Positions 7,474 to 15,768 of a DNA stretch of 64,000 bases are shown here, piece after piece. The DNA lies in contig NZ_JAPEMT010000004.1 in the NCBI RefSeq assembly GCF_026342435.1, positions 558,001-622,000 of the forward strand, given 5' to 3'. The notes beneath the pieces are model-generated. The model had not been told where the DNA came from. It saw only the letters and a list, made by a program, of their open reading frames with translations, and ran no database searches. The position numbers and the translations under genes were made by a program. Source of the stretch: Streptomyces sp. NBC_00237 (GTDB taxonomy: Bacteria; Actinomycetota; Actinomycetes; Streptomycetales; Streptomycetaceae). Each line of letters starts with the position of its first letter. The first letter of the stretch is position 1.

Positions 7474-7975
7474 TGAAGCCGCCCGCCTCGCCGCCGAGTT
7501 GGCCAACCTGACCGGACCGCCCGCCCCCGACGACCTGGAGCCCCTCCTCGCCGCCCACGGCATCGTCCGCCGCAGGCTCACTGCCGCGCAGGCCGAGGAC
7601 CTCTGGGCCTGGAGCCGGAGCCTCGCCGTCTGCTTCGGGCGGCAAGGGCTCGAAGAGCGGTGCGAGGCGGTCAACTCCCTGCTCGCCGAGGCTTCCAGCG
7701 CGCCCCGCATCTCCCTCCACGACGGCCGCCCGCACCTCCACTACAGCGCCCCCGGCTCCGACGCCGCGGCCCACATCCGAGCCGTCACCGCCGCCGGACT
7801 CGCGTACGTCGTGTGCTCGGCGGCGCCCGAGCGCCTGGGACGGTGTGCCCGCGCCACCTGTGGCCTCGCCTTCGTGGACACCTCGCGCAACGGCAGGCGT
7901 ACGTACTGCTCGGTGCGCTGCGCCAACAACGACGCCGTGGCCCGTCACCGCGCACGGTCCGGAAGGCAGGGGTGA
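7451..7975 (+). CDS. CGNR zinc-finger / ABATE-domain regulator
   Basis: 174 residues. The C-terminus carries the treble-clef zinc finger of CGNR proteins: RCARATCGLAFVDTSRNGRR, then YCSVRCANNDAVARHRAR, giving four cysteines (C-x4-C, C-x3-C). The N-terminal part starts with the family's usual F-D-N-Y-G-G-E-A-A-R-L-A. Such proteins are thought to be stress-linked DNA-binding regulators. The ATG at 7451 lacks an obvious ribosome site and is preceded by a 17-bp triple repeat and a partial copy of its own start, so translation may be leaderless or the 5' region may have been remodelled. Confidence 0.82.
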   Translation: MHFDNYGGEAARLAAELANLTGPPAPDDLEPLLAAHGIVRRRLTAAQAEDLWAWSRSLAVCFGRQGLEERCEAVNSLLAEASSAPRISLHDGRPHLHYSAPGSDAAAHIRAVTAAGLAYVVCSAAPERLGRCARATCGLAFVDTSRNGRRTYCSVRCANNDAVARHRARSGRQG

Positions 7976-7989
7976 GGGGCGGCTTTCGT

Positions 7990-8027
7990 GAAGGTTCCCG
8001 GAAGGAATCCTGGAAGGTTCCCGGAAG
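7990..8027. repeat. 15-bp direct repeat upstream of the sigma factor
   Basis: GAAGGTTCCCGGAAG occurs twice exactly, at 7990-8004 and 8013-8027 (23 bp apart, about two helical turns), about 90 bp before the sigma gene. It could bind a regulator or be a chance duplication. Confidence 0.6.
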
Positions 8028-8107
8028 AAAGTTGGCATCTGCCGAGAGTGAACACGCGTTCGTGGGCAAGGCTCGGGTGGGAGACGACCGATACCCGAGG
8101 AGGAACT

Positions 8108-9019
8108 GTGACGCTGTCAGCCCCCATCGCCACCGCCACCGTTGTGGAAGAAGCTGGCCCGGACGTCCAGATCCCGGCATCGGGCTCCCGGCAGGCCGCG
8201 GTCGAACTCCCGCACATCGCGCACCCCACCGCCGTCGCCCCCAAGGACGCCCGCCAGCTCTCCAAGCTGTTCCTCGACCGCTTGCAGGAGCTGGAAGAGG
8301 GCACGCACGAGTACCAGTACGCGCGCAACACCCTCATCGAAATGAACCTCTCCCTGGTGAAGTTCGCCGCGCGGCGCTTCCGCAACCGGGGCAGCGGCGA
8401 CCTGGAGGACATCATCCAGGTCGGCACGATCGGCCTGATCAAGGCCATCGACCGCTTCGACCTGACCCGCGAGGTCGAGTTCACCTCCTTCGCGATTCCG
8501 TACATCTCGGGTGAGATCAAGCGCTTCTTCCGCGACACGACCTGGGCCGTCCACGTCCCGCGCCGCCTCCAGGAACTCCGTACGGAACTGGCCAAGGCCA
8601 AGGAGCAGCTCGCCACGGTCCTCGACCGCGACCCCACCGTCGCCGAGCTCGCCGAGCTCCTCGAACTCACCGAGGCGGAGGTCACGGACGGCCTCGTCGC
8701 CTCCAACGGCTACACGGCGGGCTCCCTGGACCTCCCCGCAGAGACCGGCAGCGACAACAACGCCAAGTCCGCCGTCTCGTACGCCGACTTCTTCGGTGCC
8801 TGCGACCCCGCCATGGAACTCTTCGAGGACCTGCACACCCTGGCGCCGCTGCTCGCCGACCTCTCCGACCGGGACCGCCGGATCCTCTCCATGCGGTTCG
8901 GCCAGGAACTCACCCAGGCCGAGATAGGCGAGGTCCTCGGCATCTCCCAGATGCAGGTCTCCCGCCTCCTGACCCGCATTCTCGGCCAGCTCCGCACCGG
9001 CATGCTGACGACCGCCTGA
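8108..9019 (+). CDS. RNA polymerase sigma factor, SigB/SigF/SigG family
   Basis: 303 residues from the GTG at 8108, preceded by a strong ribosome site AGGAGGAACT. Region 2 contains RNTLIEMNLSLVKFAARRFR and DLEDIIQVGTIGLIKAIDRF, where -10 recognition and core binding occur; region 3 follows VPRRLQELRTELAKA; region 4 ends in LTQAEIGEVLGISQMQVSRL, a helix-turn-helix for the -35 element. The absence of region 1.1 and the overall pattern place it in the actinobacterial stress/differentiation group (SCO SigB, F, G, H, K-M, N type). These are usually held by RsbW-like anti-sigma kinases; none is adjacent, but one lies at 18722-19144. Confidence 0.92.
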   Translation: MTLSAPIATATVVEEAGPDVQIPASGSRQAAVELPHIAHPTAVAPKDARQLSKLFLDRLQELEEGTHEYQYARNTLIEMNLSLVKFAARRFRNRGSGDLEDIIQVGTIGLIKAIDRFDLTREVEFTSFAIPYISGEIKRFFRDTTWAVHVPRRLQELRTELAKAKEQLATVLDRDPTVAELAELLELTEAEVTDGLVASNGYTAGSLDLPAETGSDNNAKSAVSYADFFGACDPAMELFEDLHTLAPLLADLSDRDRRILSMRFGQELTQAEIGEVLGISQMQVSRLLTRILGQLRTGMLTTA

Positions 9020-9375
9020 TCCTGCCGGACGGCCCCGGCGGCCCGCCCAGGCGCAGGCCAGAGGTTGACTCACCGGTACTTAGCGGGTCTTCAGCGCGCC
9101 CTCTGCTCACCGTGCGTGCCGCGCCCGCCACACTCTGGCGCAAAACTGCCGGTGTGGCGTACGTGAAAGATGGGAACTCGCACCAAGAGCATGCGTAACA
9201 GGCTGAGGCGTGCCACCACGTGACGCACGCGGCGCATGCCACGTACCCGCATCAGAGGATGCAATCGGCGACGTACAACGACGTACGTCCACCTACACGA
9301 CGCACGAAGACGTAAAAGACGTACGAGACAAGAGAACACAAAACTCAACAAGACGAGATGAAGGGGAACCCCTAC
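9020..9375. other. 356-bp intergenic region with phased GACGTA repeats
   Basis: No convincing gene. From 9270 the region becomes noticeably richer in A. GACGTA (or GACGCA) occurs at 9270, 9280, 9299, 9309 and 9318, close to one helical turn apart with one position skipped. The end (9331-9360) is strikingly A-rich for this genome and leads into the DUF5133 gene. Confidence 0.6.
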
Positions 9376-9684
9376 ATGCTGGTGCCCGACCCGAAGGTGC
9401 TGCGCACGCTTCTCACGCGCTACGCGGAGAACCGGTTCGCCCACGCCCAGAACCCGACCCCGGAATCGAAGCAGGCGCTGGACGACGTCACGTACACGCT
9501 GTGTGTGACCACCTCGACGACGAGAATCGAGGCGGCCCTGGCAGTGGCCGACGCCCTGCTGGCCCGCACCTGCTGCGCACACGCGGTCGAACCGACCGGC
9601 ACGGTCATGCCGGAGCCCGTCCCCGTACCCGCACAGGGCGCGCAGGGCGAACAGAAGGTGTCCGGGGCTCATCTGGCAGCCTGA
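9376..9684 (+). CDS. DUF5133 domain protein
   Basis: 102 residues from the ATG at 9376, preceded by AAGGGGAAC as ribosome site; an ATG at 9358 lacks one. The pattern MLVPDPKVLRTLLTRYAENR at the start and DDVTYTLCVTTSTT in the middle matches DUF5133, a short streptomycete family often found near regulators of the ANTAR or stress type. A pair of cysteines (TCCAH) sits near residue 70. The C-terminal 35 residues are Pro/Gly-rich. Function unknown; not linked to a neighbouring operon. Confidence 0.75.
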   Translation: MLVPDPKVLRTLLTRYAENRFAHAQNPTPESKQALDDVTYTLCVTTSTTRIEAALAVADALLARTCCAHAVEPTGTVMPEPVPVPAQGAQGEQKVSGAHLAA

Positions 9685-9852
9685 CCACGGGGATCCAGGC
9701 GGGCACGAGCAGGTGAAGGTGGTCCGGGGTCCGACCTCGTCCGGCCGTACACGCTGGTGCGGGCGTCGCAGGTCCACGATCCCGGCCACCGTTCGCGTCG
9801 CCGCGAGCAGCAGCCTCGTCCTTCCGGGCACCGGGTCTCCGCGGCCCCAGCC

Positions 9853-10503
9853 TTACTCCTCCACCGTGATCAAGCCCCTGCCCACCGCCGTCATCACCGC
9901 CGCCGTGCGGTCGTCCACCTTCAGCTTTCCGAAGATGCGCAGCAGGTGGGTCTTGACCGTGGCCTCGCTGATGAAGAGGGCCGAGCCGATCGCCGCGTTC
10001 GTCAGGCCACGGGCGACCAGGCGGAGGACCTCCGTCTCGCGGGCCGAGAGGGTGCTGCGTTTCGGGTTGCGGAGGTGGCGGGTGAGGCGGGCGGCGACGG
10101 ACGGGGCGAGGATCGTTTCGCCGGAGGCGGCGCCCCGGATGGCCTGGAGGAGTTCGGACAGGTCCGCGTGTTTGAGGAGGTAGCCGGTCGCGCCCGCCTC
10201 GACCGCGGCGAGAATCTGGTCGTCGGTGCCGTAGGTGGTGAGGACGAGGACGCGGCTGGTGGGCTTCTCGGCCGTGATGCGGGCCGTCGCCGCGACTCCG
10301 CCGCCCGGCATGCGCAGGTCCATCAGGACGACCGAGGGGCTCAGGGCGTGGGTCAGGGCGAGGGCCTCGTCGGCGTTCGCGGCCTCGCCGACCACCTCGA
10401 TGTCGGGCTCTCCCACGAGCATTCCGCGCAGGCCCGCCCGCACGACCGGATGGTCGTCGACGATCAGGACGGAGACGGCTTCCGGCGGAGTGCCAGGGGT
10501 CAT
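9853..10503 (-). CDS. NarL/LuxR-type response regulator
   Basis: 216 residues. The receiver domain holds the acidic pair in LIVDDHPVVRAGL, the phospho-acceptor Asp in VVLMDLRMPGGG near residue 59, Thr in VLVLTTYGT and Lys in GYLLKHA. The output domain near the C-terminus has the LuxR helix-turn-helix LSARETEVLRLVARGLTNAA then ISEATVKTHLLRIFGKL. Its ATG overlaps the stop of the histidine kinase by 4 bp, so the pair is co-translated as the last genes of the exporter operon and probably controls it. Confidence 0.94.
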   Translation of the reverse strand: MTPGTPPEAVSVLIVDDHPVVRAGLRGMLVGEPDIEVVGEAANADEALALTHALSPSVVLMDLRMPGGGVAATARITAEKPTSRVLVLTTYGTDDQILAAVEAGATGYLLKHADLSELLQAIRGAASGETILAPSVAARLTRHLRNPKRSTLSARETEVLRLVARGLTNAAIGSALFISEATVKTHLLRIFGKLKVDDRTAAVMTAVGRGLITVEE

Positions 10504-11726
10504 CGGGGGACCTCCACGTGAAGGGTCGTGCCCGCGCCGGGCGTGCTGGTCAGCTGTCGGGTGCCGCCGAGCTGTTCGACGCGGCGGAGCATGCCGGCGA
10601 GGCCGTAGCCTGGGGAGGCTTCGGGGGGCTGGGTGAGGCCCGTGCCGTTGTCCTGGATACGGACGGACAGACGGGACTCCGTGTACGTGAGGGAGACGTC
10701 GGCCCGGGTCGCTTGTGCGTGTTTGCGTACGTTGGTCAGGGCCTCCTGGGTGGCTCGCAGGAGGACGACCTCGACGGCGACCGGCAGTGGCTCCGGCTCG
10801 CCGTGCAGGGTGAACGCGGTGGTCAGGGGTGTTCCCTCGGCGGCCCGGTCCGTCAGCCTGCGCAGGGCTTCCGGGAGGGACGCCGAGTCCAGCGCAGCCG
10901 GGCGAAGGGCCTCCACCAGTGCGCCCGCCTCCGCGAGGGACTCCCGTGCGGTGCGGGTGACGAGGTCGATCTGGGTGCGTGCCCGGTCCAGTGGCTTTGC
11001 CTGGTGGGGCGGGAGTCGGTCCATCCGGTCCAGGGTCGATCCGGTGGCCTGGGCCAGCATGACGATGCTGCTCAGGCCCTGCGCGATCGCGTCGTGGATC
11101 TCCCCGGCGAGGCGCTCGCGTTCGGCGGCGACCCCGGCCTGCTGGGCCGCTGCGGCGAGTTCGGAACGGGTTTCCCTCAGCTCCTCGATGAGCGCGGCCC
11201 GTTCCGTGCTCTGGGCGATGATCCGGTGCACCCAGCTCCCGCACAGCACCGAGAACGCGACGACCATCAGCGCGGTCGGGCCCTGGGTGGTGATCCCGTG
11301 TGCCGCCGACCCCGTACGTACGACGTCCACGGCGAGCGGCACCAGGGCGAACGCCACGACCGCCGCCGTCGCGGGCGTCGGACGTAGCGTCCAGTACACC
11401 TGCGGGACGACGATGACGAGGGAGAGGGAGGCGGCGGGTGCGAGGACGACCGCCGTGGCGAAGAGGGCGAGGAGGGGGCCGAGGTAAACCGGCGCGCGGC
11501 GGCCGGTTCCCGCTCCGGCCGCCGCCTCATCCGTACGCATCAGCCGTCTGCCGTACGCCACGTACCAGGCGGCCCCGCCGAGCAGCGCGCACGCGGCGTA
11601 CGCGGGGCTCTGCGCGGTGGGGTCGTCCAGGGTGAGGACGAAGACGAGGCAGGCGAGGAGGGTGACGGCGTAGTACGCGTCCCAGGTGACGTAGCCGCGC
11701 AGCCAGGCGTGGGGTTCGCTCCGCAC
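10500..11726 (-). CDS. Sensor histidine kinase (HisKA_3, DesK/NarX-like)
   Basis: 408 residues from a GTG at 11726 that lies 11 bp after the permease stop, with GAGG as ribosome site; an ATG at 11804, inside the permease gene, is an alternative. The N-terminal 175 residues hold about five hydrophobic segments. Then comes the HisKA_3 box RERLAGEIHDAIAQGLSSIV with phospho-acceptor His211, and a C-terminal ATPase domain with an N-box NVRKHAQATRADV and G-box QDNGTGL. It probably senses an envelope-active compound and signals to the response regulator downstream. Confidence 0.92.
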   Translation of the reverse strand: MRSEPHAWLRGYVTWDAYYAVTLLACLVFVLTLDDPTAQSPAYAACALLGGAAWYVAYGRRLMRTDEAAAGAGTGRRAPVYLGPLLALFATAVVLAPAASLSLVIVVPQVYWTLRPTPATAAVVAFALVPLAVDVVRTGSAAHGITTQGPTALMVVAFSVLCGSWVHRIIAQSTERAALIEELRETRSELAAAAQQAGVAAERERLAGEIHDAIAQGLSSIVMLAQATGSTLDRMDRLPPHQAKPLDRARTQIDLVTRTARESLAEAGALVEALRPAALDSASLPEALRRLTDRAAEGTPLTTAFTLHGEPEPLPVAVEVVLLRATQEALTNVRKHAQATRADVSLTYTESRLSVRIQDNGTGLTQPPEASPGYGLAGMLRRVEQLGGTRQLTSTPGAGTTLHVEVPR

Positions 11727-11737
11727 GGGGGCGGGCC

Positions 11738-12583
11738 TCAGCCCCGCTGGGAGTTCCTCCGGCGGAATGTCAGCAGGCACAGCACCAGACCACCCGCGCA
11801 CCATGCCGCCAGCACCAGTGCCGTCCGTCCCGGCTCCCACGAACCCGCCACCTCCTGGAACGTCATCGAGTCCGGCAGGAACACCGAACGGAAGCCCTGC
11901 GCCATCCACTTGAGCGGAAACACCGAGCCCAACTGCACGAGCGGAGCGGGCAGGTTGGTGATCGGATTCACCAGCACCCCGGAAATGAACTGTAGTCCGA
12001 TGAAGGGGAGCATGATGATCGCCGAGGCGCTCTTCGCGGACCTCGCCAGGCTGCCCACCGCGATGCCGAGCAGCGCGCACGCGACGACCCCCAGCAGGAA
12101 CACCCACCCGAACGTCAGCCAGCGTTCGGGTTCCGTGGGGAGCACGAGGCCGAAGAAGCCTCGCCCCACGGCCAGCAGTAGCACCACCTCCGCCAGGCTC
12201 ACCACCAGTACCAGCAGCACCTTTCCGAGGAAGTACGAGGTGAGGGGTGTCGGTGTGCCGCGCAACCGCTTGAGGGTGCCGTCGTCGCCGTCCTGGGCGA
12301 TGCCGTTGCCGAGGCTGACGAACGTGGCGGACATGATCCCGGCGGCGATCATGCTCGCGGCGAAGATCTGACCGGCACCGACGCCCGTACCGGGGACGGT
12401 GTCCCGGTAGATGCTCGCCAGCAGCACGAGCATCACCACGGGCAGGGAGAAGGTGAAGACGACCGCGTCCTTCTCCCGGAAGAACTGCCGGAGTTCGAGG
12501 CCGCCGCGCGAGAGGCCGCCGCGGAGGGGGGAGGGGGGTGCGGGGCGGGAGCGGAGGTGGGGGGTGGTGGTGAAGGCGGTCAT
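11738..12583 (-). CDS. ABC-2 type exporter permease
   Basis: 281 residues with six hydrophobic segments and an N-terminal cytoplasmic tail (LELRQFFREKDAVVFTFSLP), typical of ABC2_membrane proteins of the DrrB/YadH type. The motif ISGVLVNPITNLPAPLVQLG before the fifth segment and FPLKWMAQGFR are family hallmarks. It pairs with the ATPase immediately upstream through a 4-bp ATGA overlap. The complex likely exports a hydrophobic drug, peptide or lipid. Confidence 0.92.
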   Translation of the reverse strand: MTAFTTTPHLRSRPAPPSPLRGGLSRGGLELRQFFREKDAVVFTFSLPVVMLVLLASIYRDTVPGTGVGAGQIFAASMIAAGIMSATFVSLGNGIAQDGDDGTLKRLRGTPTPLTSYFLGKVLLVLVVSLAEVVLLLAVGRGFFGLVLPTEPERWLTFGWVFLLGVVACALLGIAVGSLARSAKSASAIIMLPFIGLQFISGVLVNPITNLPAPLVQLGSVFPLKWMAQGFRSVFLPDSMTFQEVAGSWEPGRTALVLAAWCAGGLVLCLLTFRRRNSQRG

Positions 12584-13500
12584 GCCGAAGTCCTTCCGGG
12601 GGCGGGGGTGCGTCCGGGGGTGGGGTGGTGCTCGGGGCCGGAGGCGCCGATCAGCCGCAGGTAGATGTCCTCCAGGCTCGGCCGGTGGACGGAAAGCCCC
12701 GCCACGCGACCGGAGTTGTCGCTGTTGTGGGCCACCAGTTCCGCGACCAGACGGTCGGGGTCGGTGGTCTCCCGCCGCACCACCCGACCGTCCTGCTGCC
12801 AGCTGACGACCGCTGCCGCGTCCGCCCGGCCGCCGAGCGTCTGAGGATCGCCGAGCGCCTTCAGCCGCCCCCGGTCGACCACGGCGACGCGGTGGGCGAG
12901 CGCCTCGACCTCGTCGAGGTAGTGGGTGGTGAGCAGGATCGTCGTCCCCTCGAAGGAGAGGCGGCGGATCAACTCCCAGAAACGGGAACGTGCTTCCGGG
13001 TCGAACCCCGTCGTCGGCTCGTCCAGGAACAGCAGGTCCGGATCGCCCACGATCCCGAGCGCCACGTCCACCCGGCGCCGTTGCCCGCCGGACAGCCGCC
13101 CCACCCGCTTCCGGGCGTGCTCGCCGAGGCCGACCTGCTCGATCACGGCGTCCGGGTCCCGATGCCGGGGATACGTCTTCGCGAAGTGGCGCACCACCTC
13201 ACGCACCGTCAGGTCGGCGGCGTCGGATGCCTGTTGGGGCACGATGCCGATCCTGCTGCGCCAGGCGCGTCCGGCGCGGGCCGGGTCCTCGCCGAGCACC
13301 GAGACGCTGCCGCCGTCCCGGGCGCGGTGGCCCTCCAGGATCTCGACGGTGGTCGTCTTGCCCGCCCCGTTGGGGCCGAGGAGGGCGAAGACCTCGCCGT
13401 GTGCGATGTCCAGATCGAGCCCGTCGACGACCGGTGTGCGGCCGTACCGTTTGGTCAAGTCCCTTACCCGTACTGCTGTGTCCGTGCTGTTCAAGGTCAT
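12580..13500 (-). CDS. ABC exporter ATP-binding protein (DrrA-like)
   Basis: 306 residues, first gene of a four-gene operon (ATPase, permease, kinase, regulator). Walker A GPNGAGKTT near residue 41, Q-loop VPQQASDAADLTV, signature LSGGQRRRVDVALG, Walker B LLFLDEPTTGFD and the switch His in LLTTHYLDEVEAL are all intact. The C-terminal extension (about 230-306) with ATPase-typical VVRRETTDPDRLVAELV matches the DrrA/CcmA-like drug exporters. A dyad at 13501-13513 touches its start codon. Confidence 0.95.
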   Translation of the reverse strand: MTLNSTDTAVRVRDLTKRYGRTPVVDGLDLDIAHGEVFALLGPNGAGKTTTVEILEGHRARDGGSVSVLGEDPARAGRAWRSRIGIVPQQASDAADLTVREVVRHFAKTYPRHRDPDAVIEQVGLGEHARKRVGRLSGGQRRRVDVALGIVGDPDLLFLDEPTTGFDPEARSRFWELIRRLSFEGTTILLTTHYLDEVEALAHRVAVVDRGRLKALGDPQTLGGRADAAAVVSWQQDGRVVRRETTDPDRLVAELVAHNSDNSGRVAGLSVHRPSLEDIYLRLIGASGPEHHPTPGRTPAPGRTSA

Positions 13501-13513
13501 GGACGAATCGTCC
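13501..13513. promoter_or_regulatory. Candidate operator at the ABC operon start
   Basis: GGACGAATCGTCC is a perfect dyad (GGACGA/TCGTCC around one A) directly next to the ATG of the ABC ATPase gene. Its location would block translation initiation or transcription if bound; no promoter hexamers are clear. Confidence 0.35.
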
Positions 13514-13654
13514 CGAGGCGGGGGCGCGGGCAGTAGCGACCCGAGGTCGGAACCGGGTGTCGGCCGATCGGTTGACAGGGGCCGCGCGGGTCATCAGGAG
13601 GGGCGGGGTAGCGTGCGTACCGGCAGCGCATGTGACGAAGGAGTGAAGTCCCCG

Positions 13655-14143
13655 ATGAGTGAAGTGGGCCGGAGGATCTGGGAGATCGCGGCGGGCATGG
13701 GCGTGGGGTCGCCGCCCCAGGTCCCGGTGCCCTTCTCCGACGAGTCCTTCAGCCACCCGGTCGTGCGGGGCATGCACACGCTGATCTGCGCGGACGAATC
13801 GCACGCGGGGGCCTGCCCGTACGCCTGGTCCTCCGGGCAGGGGCACGTGCAGGAGGCGGCCGACCGGATGGAGGCCGAACACGGCGACGACTACGACCCG
13901 GCCGACCTGCCGGTCGAGGCGACGCTGGCCTTCTACGCGACCGCGCCGGAAGCCGAGGCGCTGGTGGAACGCGCCCGCACCGCCCTGCGCATCGACCCTG
14001 CGGGCGTCTGCGGTCTCACCGGCGCGCCGGTCACCCTCGAACTCCGCGACCTCACCGCGCGGGACCCGGAGTGGAGGTCCACGTACGACCACCTCATCGA
14101 GCAGCACGAGATCGAACACGGCACCACCCCCGCCGACCACTGA
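13655..14143 (+). CDS. Conserved hypothetical protein, unrecognised
   Basis: 162 residues from ATG 13655, with AAGGAG as ribosome site at 13638-13643 (an in-frame GTG at 13643 sits inside that site). The protein is soluble and acidic. A possible metal or structural pair is C-A-D-E-S-H and C-P-Y-A-W near residues 43-55, and there is a further Cys in GVCGLTG. I do not recognise a family. It is divergent from the ABC operon and 23 bp upstream of ridA, so the two plus-strand genes may be co-transcribed. Confidence 0.7.
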   Translation: MSEVGRRIWEIAAGMGVGSPPQVPVPFSDESFSHPVVRGMHTLICADESHAGACPYAWSSGQGHVQEAADRMEAEHGDDYDPADLPVEATLAFYATAPEAEALVERARTALRIDPAGVCGLTGAPVTLELRDLTARDPEWRSTYDHLIEQHEIEHGTTPADH

Positions 14144-14166
14144 CGCCTCACCCTCTGGAGCCAGAC

Positions 14167-14553
14167 GTGCAGCACCACATACACCGCCCCGTGGGCTCGC
14201 CCCCGGTGAAGGGGTACAGCCACGCGGTCGTGTTCAGCGGCCGGACGGTCGTGATCTCGGGGCAGGTCCCGCTGGACGCCACGGGTCGGCTCGTCGGCAA
14301 GGGCAGCCCGGAACACCAGATCCGGCAGGTCTTCGAGAACATCAGGACCGCGCTCGCCGCAGCGGGCGGCAGCATGGGCCAGATCGTCAAGCTGACGGTG
14401 TTCCTGACGGATCTCGCGGACCTGGAGGACTTCCGGAACGTACGGGACGAGTTCATCGACACGACGCAGCCGCCGGCCTGCTCGCTGGTGCAGGTCAGCG
14501 GTCTGGTGAACCCGGAGTTCCGGGTCGAGATCGAGGCGCTGGCGGCGATCTGA
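14167..14553 (+). CDS. ridA: RidA family deaminase (YjgF/UK114)
   Basis: 128 residues from a GTG at 14167 with GGAG upstream. The features of the RidA trimer fold are visible: GYSHAVVFSGRTVVISGQVP, the central QIRQVFENIRTALAAAGGSM, and the C-terminal pocket CSLVQVSGLVNPEFRVEIEA (key Arg-Val-Glu-Ile-Glu). RidA proteins hydrolyse reactive enamine/imine intermediates released by PLP enzymes, protecting the cell. The usual catalytic Arg is replaced by a Leu/Val-rich context near VSGLV, so it may belong to a RidA subgroup of uncertain activity. Confidence 0.85.
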   Translation: MQHHIHRPVGSPPVKGYSHAVVFSGRTVVISGQVPLDATGRLVGKGSPEHQIRQVFENIRTALAAAGGSMGQIVKLTVFLTDLADLEDFRNVRDEFIDTTQPPACSLVQVSGLVNPEFRVEIEALAAI

Positions 14554-14707
14554 CGGGAATCGTCGGGGCCGGGCGAGGGACTGAAGGGCCCGAGAGGGAC
14601 CGAAGGACCGAGAAACTGAATTGAGTACGTGCGGCCTCGCGGGCGGAAAGCGGGGCGGACCGGTCCGGTGCGGCCCGCCCCCGCCTCGGCGCAGAGGTCC
14701 CTGTGGG

Positions 14708-15688
14708 TCAGTTCCCTGTGGGTCGGCGCAGGAGGCTCGCCGCAGCCGTCGCGAACGCCTTCGCGCCGTCCACCCACGGGAAGTGTCCCGCGCCCGGTTG
14801 CAGCACGTACGTCGTCTCCGCGGCCGGGAACAGTTCCGCGAACTCCTCCGTCGAGCGCGGCGGGCTGTTCAGGTCGTACTCTCCGGCCAGCAGGCCCACG
14901 GGGACCGTGAGTTCGGCGAGGGCCGCCCGGGTGGCCTCCGGGTCGAAAGCACCCTCCGCGGCGAAGGCGGGGCCGGAGTCCCGGTTGGTGTTCCTGGCCT
15001 GCGACTCGGCGGTGTGTGCGCGGGCCGCGTCGTCCCAGCGGCCCCAGAAGAAGGGGGTGAGCGCCGCAAAGTCGACGTTCGCGGTCTCTCCCGCCGCGAC
15101 GGCCCGCAGCGCCGCCGACGCCTCGGGGAACCACGCCTCGTCCTTCCTCAACTCCGCGCCCTCGCGCCGCGTCTCGTCGGAGATCGCGATGCCGACCGCC
15201 CGCGTGCTCGGGGTGATGAAGGTGAGCCGGGTGACGCGCTCCGGGTGACGGGCCGCGTACTGCACCGCGACGTTCGCCCCGGCGCAGTGCGCGAGCAGGT
15301 CGAGCGCGGGCAGGCCCAGGTGGACGCGCAGGGCCTCGACGTCCTCGACGAGACGGTCGCAGCGGTACGAGGCGGAGTCCTCCGGCACCTCGGAACCTCC
15401 GCTTCCGCGGAAGTCGAGGAGGAGCAGGCGGCGTCCCGCGACCGTGGCCAGACCGCCGAGGTCGCCCAGGTAGCGGGAGTCGTGCAGGGGGCCGCCGGGG
15501 AGGCAGACGAGGGGGGCCGCCGACTCGTCCGTATCCGTATCCGTATCCGCATGCGTACCCGTACCTGTGGAGCCGTCGCCGTCGCCGTCACCGTCGATGA
15601 CGCGGTACGCGAGACGGGTTCCGTCGGGGGCCGGGTAGGAGGAGTACGGGGAGGAAGGGGGCGGGGAGTCAGCGGGAGAGTTCACCAT
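14708..15688 (-). CDS. Alpha/beta hydrolase, proline-iminopeptidase-like, Cys at nucleophile site
   Basis: 326 residues. The oxyanion strand VCLPGGPLHDSRYLG and following LLLLDFRGSGGS match proline iminopeptidase-like hydrolases. The nucleophile elbow reads LAHCAGAN, placing Cys135 where Ser is usual (GxSxG), while the acid (GEYDLNSP) and the histidine (GAGHFPW) are kept. Residues 32-56 are a low-complexity insert rich in D-G and D-T, encoded by hexanucleotide-like repeats. A Cys nucleophile is known in dienelactone hydrolases; here it could mean a thiol hydrolase or altered activity. Confidence 0.82.
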   Translation of the reverse strand: MVNSPADSPPPSSPYSSYPAPDGTRLAYRVIDGDGDGDGSTGTGTHADTDTDTDESAAPLVCLPGGPLHDSRYLGDLGGLATVAGRRLLLLDFRGSGGSEVPEDSASYRCDRLVEDVEALRVHLGLPALDLLAHCAGANVAVQYAARHPERVTRLTFITPSTRAVGIAISDETRREGAELRKDEAWFPEASAALRAVAAGETANVDFAALTPFFWGRWDDAARAHTAESQARNTNRDSGPAFAAEGAFDPEATRAALAELTVPVGLLAGEYDLNSPPRSTEEFAELFPAAETTYVLQPGAGHFPWVDGAKAFATAAASLLRRPTGN

Positions 15689-15768
15689 GGCGCGATCATG
15701 TCATCAGATTTCCGCAGGTCAAGCCCCGAGGCTGCGTCCGGTGGCCCTCCTCCTGGAGCTGGAGGCGG

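Noticed and set aside
8040..8107. SigB-type promoter (GGGTAT-like -10) before the sigma factor gene.
   Set aside because: Only GTTCG and CGGGTGG are seen, with poor match and spacing to the consensus.
14640..14700. Terminator between ridA and the Cys-hydrolase gene.
   Set aside because: The GCGGGGCGG/CCGCCCCCGC arms need a bulge and have no supporting context; too weak to list.
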